Positions 14,581 through 17,896 of a DNA stretch of 17,896 bases are shown piece by piece. The notes under the pieces were generated by a model, which was given only the letters and a program-made list of their open reading frames with translations, had not been told where the DNA came from and made no database searches. Numbering within the stretch: the stretch's first letter is position 1; the number at the start of each line of letters is the position of its first letter. Origin of the DNA: JAKAWQ01 sp035549615 (GTDB lineage Bacteria; Pseudomonadota; Alphaproteobacteria; Acetobacterales; Acetobacteraceae); contig DASZQO010000157.1 of NCBI GenBank assembly GCA_035549615.1, positions 1 through 17,896 on the forward strand, written 5' to 3'. The position numbers and the translations under genes are program-made.

Positions 14581-16888
14581 GAATGAGGCGCCAGATATCG
14601 GCGGCGCACGCGGGCATCTGCAAATCCTCGATCCCCGGACAGTCCGCGAGCGCATCGGCGATGGCGTTCATGATGGCGGGCGGCGCGGCGGCGGTGCCGG
14701 CCTCGCCACAGGCCTTGGCACCAAAAATATTGGTCCGCGATATGAGGCCATTGTCGGTCCAGGCCACGACTGGCACATCGCAAGCATGCGGCAGCGCATA
14801 ATCGAACAGCGAGCCGCTGAGGAGCTGGCCGCTCACCGGATCATAGACCGTACGCTCCAGCAGCGCCTGGCCGATCCCCTGTGCGACACCACCCTGCACC
14901 TGCCCGCGCACGGCATCCGGATTGACCACCTGCCCGAAATCATCGACCGCCGTATAGAGAACGATATGGGTTTCGCCCGTTTCGGGGTCGATCTCCACCT
15001 CGCAGGCATGGCAGCCATTGGCGCAGCTTCCTTGGTGCAGGATGCCCTGCGACTGCCCATCCAGCACGCCCGGATATTCCTTCGCGATTTCAGCAACGCG
15101 CATGGTCCTGTTCGAGATCTTGCAAGCAAAGAGGCCGTTTTCGAAAAGAATCTCTGCGATAGTCCTTCCCCATTGCTTCGCGAGCAGCGCCCGGCCGCGG
15201 CCGATGACGTCATGGACCGCCTGCCCGATCGCAACCGAGCTCGTCAGCAGCGATTTGGAGCCGCCGGTGCCGCCGCCGCGCGCGAGGGAATCGCTGTCGC
15301 CCTCGCAGACGGTGACATCGGTAATCTCAAGCCCAAGAGTTCTCGCGGCATAGAGCGCCATCGGCGTCGCGTGATCCTGCCCGGTCGATTGCGTGCCGAC
15401 GGTGATGCGAAGCGTGCCATCCCGACCGAAGCGGAGGGCCGCGCTCTCGACCGGAAGGTGGTCGGGCTCGATCATCTTCGCGACCGCAAGCCCGCCATTG
15501 GATTCGAGATAGTTCGCGAATCCGAAACCACGCTTCAGGCCACGGCGCGCACTCTCCTCCTTGCGCGCGGGGAAGCCCGCATGATCGGCCAGGGCGAGAC
15601 AGCGGATCTGATTGTCGAGAAACCGGCCGCCATCGATGGCAAGCCCGCTCGCCGCAACCATGCTTTCTTCCTGGCTTCCAGGCAGATTGCGCGCGCGAAG
15701 CCCGGCCGGGCTTGTTCCAAGCACGCGTGCCGCCCGGTCAATCAGGCGCTCAAGCACATAGGTCGCTTCCGGCCGCCCGGCGCCGCGATAGGAATCGACC
15801 GGCACGGTGTTGGTGAAAACACCGCGCACACCGATCTCAATCGCCTGCAGGCGGTATGCCCCGGCCTGCACCGGCGCGCCGACCCCGGTCGTGATGAGCG
15901 GCGCATATTGCGAGAGATAGGCGCCGAGATTGACGGTGGCCCGGACCGAAAGGGCAAGGAAATGGCCGCTTTCATCGAGCGCGAGCGCGGCCTCGGTCAG
16001 ATGGTCGCGGCCCTGGGTGTCGGAGAGGAAGGCTTCGCTTCTTCCGGCGACCCAGCGGACCGGGCGGCCCAGCGCGCGCGCCGCGCAGAGCACGAGCGCA
16101 TGTTCGGGATAGGCGAAGATTTTCGATCCGAAGCCGCCGCCGACATTGGGCGTGACGACGCGAAGCGCGCTCGGGGGAAGGCCGAAAGCCTCCGCCAGCA
16201 CGCGGCGGACGAAATGCGGCCCCTGGGTATTGGTGATCAGGGTGAGGCGGCCGCTTTCCGCATCGAAAATGCCGATCGCCGCGCGTGGCTCGATCGCATT
16301 GACGATGACGCGCGGATTGCGGAGCTTGATCCGCACGACATGCGCCGCTTCCGCAAACAGGCGGCGGCAGGAGTCCGCATCGCCGAAGCGCCAGTCGAAA
16401 CAGATATTGTCCGGCGCGGCGGGCCAGACCGGAACCGCGCATTCCGCCTGATCCGGCACGATGACGGGCGCAAGCGGCTCATAGGCCACGGCCACAAGCT
16501 CCGCGGCGGCGCGGGCCTGCGCCCGGGTCTCCGCGACGATGAAGGCCACGCCATCGCCCGCATGGCGGACACGATCGGCGGCGAGCACGACGCGATCGGC
16601 GTCCTTGCGTCTGGTGCCGTCATAGGAAGTCAGTTCCATCACGCAGCCGAGCGGGCGGACAATGCCGGCGAGATCGGATGCGGTCAGCACGGCAAGCACG
16701 CCTTCCGCCTGAAGCGCCTTTGCTGGATCGATATGGAGAATGCGCGCATGGGCGTGAGGGGAGCGGAGGACATAGCCATGGACCTCGCCCGCGAGCCTCA
16801 TATCGTCCACATAATCAGCGGTTCCGCGCAGGAACTGCGTTTCGTCCCATGCGAAGGCGCCAAGCGCTTCCCCCTGACAGAATGTCAT
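14567..16888 (-). CDS. Xanthine dehydrogenase/aldehyde oxidase-family molybdopterin-binding large subunit
   Basis: This is the catalytic subunit of a molybdenum hydroxylase, which inserts water-derived oxygen into a heterocycle or aldehyde at a molybdenum-cytosine-dinucleotide-type cofactor. Counting from the ATG at 16888 (773 residues): FLRGTADYVDDM near the N-terminus, Q222 in TQGPHFVRR, GGGFGSK (250-256), the active-site loop SYRGAGRPEA (366-375), TGQDH (502-506), and the catalytic glutamate E729 in ACGEAGTAAAP. The loop is of the AYRGAGR type (CoxL form II or aldehyde-oxidase-like), not the AYxCSFR loop of true CO dehydrogenase. A GTG at 16960 overlaps the previous gene's stop by 4 nt and would add 24 residues; I chose the ATG because the family N-terminus begins there. 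No [2Fe-2S] or FAD subunit gene lies in the window, so its redox partners are unknown. Substrate not assignable. Confidence 0.9.
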   Translation of the reverse strand: MTFCQGEALGAFAWDETQFLRGTADYVDDMRLAGEVHGYVLRSPHAHARILHIDPAKALQAEGVLAVLTASDLAGIVRPLGCVMELTSYDGTRRKDADRVVLAADRVRHAGDGVAFIVAETRAQARAAAELVAVAYEPLAPVIVPDQAECAVPVWPAAPDNICFDWRFGDADSCRRLFAEAAHVVRIKLRNPRVIVNAIEPRAAIGIFDAESGRLTLITNTQGPHFVRRVLAEAFGLPPSALRVVTPNVGGGFGSKIFAYPEHALVLCAARALGRPVRWVAGRSEAFLSDTQGRDHLTEAALALDESGHFLALSVRATVNLGAYLSQYAPLITTGVGAPVQAGAYRLQAIEIGVRGVFTNTVPVDSYRGAGRPEATYVLERLIDRAARVLGTSPAGLRARNLPGSQEESMVAASGLAIDGGRFLDNQIRCLALADHAGFPARKEESARRGLKRGFGFANYLESNGGLAVAKMIEPDHLPVESAALRFGRDGTLRITVGTQSTGQDHATPMALYAARTLGLEITDVTVCEGDSDSLARGGGTGGSKSLLTSSVAIGQAVHDVIGRGRALLAKQWGRTIAEILFENGLFACKISNRTMRVAEIAKEYPGVLDGQSQGILHQGSCANGCHACEVEIDPETGETHIVLYTAVDDFGQVVNPDAVRGQVQGGVAQGIGQALLERTVYDPVSGQLLSGSLFDYALPHACDVPVVAWTDNGLISRTNIFGAKACGEAGTAAAPPAIMNAIADALADCPGIEDLQMPACAADIWRLIHAAP

Positions 16889-16956
16889 TTGCCCATCCCG
16901 CGCTCTTCGTTGCCGTACGGGATCATTGCAGGTCGCCGCGAACGCGGAAAGCAGGC

Positions 16957-17896
16957 TCACCGCTCCGTGACGAGGACGGCATTGCAGGGTGGAAGATCAA
17001 TCACGCCGTTTGCGGCGAGGCGCTCCGGGCGCGGATTCCACGCCCCGTTGTTTGCAACCTCGGCGCCGCCGAGCGTCACACCGGATGTGGCGGCAGGCGA
17101 GCGCGCGGTGAGGCGGAGCAGGCCGGCCCCTCGCGCCAGGGAAAGCGCGATTCGCACCGATCGTTTCGTATTCATATTGATAAGCGCAAGCCGCCGCTGA
17201 GAGTGGGCTCCCTCGATCGCGTATGCCGCGACAGCGGCGGGGCAATCGCGAAGGGCAGCGGGGGAGACGCGGCGCGGGCGGGCCGCGGCGAAGAGGAGCA
17301 TGCCGTAATAGAGCGGGCGGGCGATCGGCCGCTCGTCCCTCTCCGCCCCGAGCGGCGTATAGGCGCTTTCGGCCCGGGTGTGGAAATTGACCCCCACCCA
17401 GCCGGCGGCCGCGAGGCGGAACATCAGGTTCGCACCCCAGGCCGCGGCGGCGAGCGTGTCGCTGACGCCGAACCGCCCGCCCAGATAGACCGAGTTCGTT
17501 TCGGTCATCCGGAGTGGCAGGCCGGTGGCGGACGCCGCCCGCTCGGCCCAGCCCATCGCCTCGGCGAGCCCGCCCCCCGAAGCCATCAGCCGCGCGATGG
17601 TGACGGCGGGGCTATCGCCCGGACCTTCGGGATAGAAATGGCGCGTGAGCAGAACCGGGCGCGGATCGGCATGGCGGGCGAAGGGCATCATCCAGGCGCC
17701 TTTGCCGGCAATGTCCGGGCCGGCGAAGCGTGCCGCCGGGACGCGGTGCCGCACCGCCTCGGCGAAACCATGCCATTCGGCGAGATAATCAGGGACGGAC
17801 CAGCCAGACGGGCGAAGGATGGGCGTGAAAATATCGGGCTCGTTGCCGATCTGGAACGCGATCAGCGCCGCGCCGGCGGCTTCGGCGACGGACTCG
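16957..17896 (-). CDS. Glycoside hydrolase family 79 (beta-glucuronidase/heparanase-like), N-terminus outside window
   Basis: This is the C-terminal 312 residues of a GH79-like retaining glycosidase. The acid/base glutamate is in QIGNEPDIF (codon 17841-17839) and the nucleophile is in MTETNSVYLGG (codon 17502-17500), 113 residues apart. That is close to the 114 that separates E173 and E287 of Acidobacterium capsulatum beta-glucuronidase. RPLYYGMLLFA and the downstream beta-rich segment match the GH79 C-terminal domain. The reading frame is open to the window edge, so the true start and any signal peptide lie beyond 17896; a GTG at 17754 is internal. GH79 members cleave beta-glucuronides, including aryl glucuronides and arabinogalactan side chains. 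The stop codon is 68 bp before the next gene's ATG, or overlaps its alternative GTG, so an operon with the Mo-hydroxylase is likely. Another clan GH-A family is the alternative. Confidence 0.8.
   Translation of the reverse strand, partial: ESVAEAAGAALIAFQIGNEPDIFTPILRPSGWSVPDYLAEWHGFAEAVRHRVPAARFAGPDIAGKGAWMMPFARHADPRPVLLTRHFYPEGPGDSPAVTIARLMASGGGLAEAMGWAERAASATGLPLRMTETNSVYLGGRFGVSDTLAAAAWGANLMFRLAAAGWVGVNFHTRAESAYTPLGAERDERPIARPLYYGMLLFAAARPRRVSPAALRDCPAAVAAYAIEGAHSQRRLALINMNTKRSVRIALSLARGAGLLRLTARSPAATSGVTLGGAEVANNGAWNPRPERLAANGVIDLPPCNAVLVTER

Noticed and set aside
14567..16888. Reading the molybdenum enzyme as aerobic CO dehydrogenase CoxL
   Set aside because: The active-site loop is SYRGAGR rather than the AYxCSFR of form I CoxL, and no coxM or coxS gene is adjacent.
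14429..17200. A 923-codon open frame on the plus strand, antisense to the Mo-hydroxylase and FUSC genes
   Set aside because: Its translation is rich in Arg, Asp, His and Gly without any domain, and it mirrors well-recognised genes on the other strand. High GC content makes such long shadow frames common.
1..17896. Mobile elements, CRISPR arrays, tRNA or rRNA genes, toxin-antitoxin or defence systems
   Set aside because: I looked on both strands and found no transposase or integrase motifs, no spaced direct repeats, no tRNA-like cloverleaf and no recognisable defence genes.

Overview
The window looks like a chromosomal segment from a GC-rich alphaproteobacterium. Codon use is strongly G/C-ending, genes are tightly packed, and PoxB, a single-chain class I fumarase, an HdeD-type membrane protein and a GH79 glycosidase occur together. 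An acid-living member of the Acetobacteraceae/Rhodospirillales would fit, but that is inference: there is no rRNA or other phylogenetic marker, and tyrS alone cannot settle it by eye. I see no insertion sequence, phage gene, tRNA, rRNA or CRISPR array.

Left part (1-5528). A copper-type P1B ATPase (minus strand, C-terminus outside the window) is divergent from a csoR-family repressor. A 12-bp perfect palindrome lies in the 109-bp gap between them, so this is a self-contained copper efflux/sensing module. Convergent with csoR is a six-helix HdeD/DUF308 membrane protein. Divergent from that is a probable two-gene unit on the plus strand: an Ldh2/YlbC-type NAD(P)-dependent 2-oxoacid oxidoreductase and a group II PLP-dependent decarboxylase.

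Middle part (5529-8238). A 250-bp non-coding gap holds a run of four hairpins plus a strong terminator with its T-tract on the minus strand, and an unpaired CCTCCC. I read it as a candidate small RNA, or a structured 3' UTR of anmK. Next come anmK (anhydro-MurNAc kinase, cell-wall recycling) and tyrS (tyrosyl-tRNA synthetase), divergent with only 35 bp between them. A long hairpin overlapping a parS-like sequence separates tyrS from the convergent fumarase gene.

Right part (8239-17896, all minus strand). In transcription order: a GH79-family glycosidase (N-terminus outside the window), a molybdenum-hydroxylase large subunit, a FUSC-family membrane protein, an amino-acid-type periplasmic binding protein, poxB (pyruvate:quinone oxidoreductase) and a class I fumarase. 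The first three are very close or overlap and probably form one operon. poxB and the fumarase are 10 bp apart and surely co-transcribed. The molybdenum hydroxylase has no iron-sulfur or FAD partner inside the window.

The most interesting items are the structured RNA candidate at 5546-5706, the GH79/Mo-hydroxylase/FUSC gene group and the parS-like site. Most of the rest is recognisable metabolism and stress physiology rather than a novel defence or mobile system.
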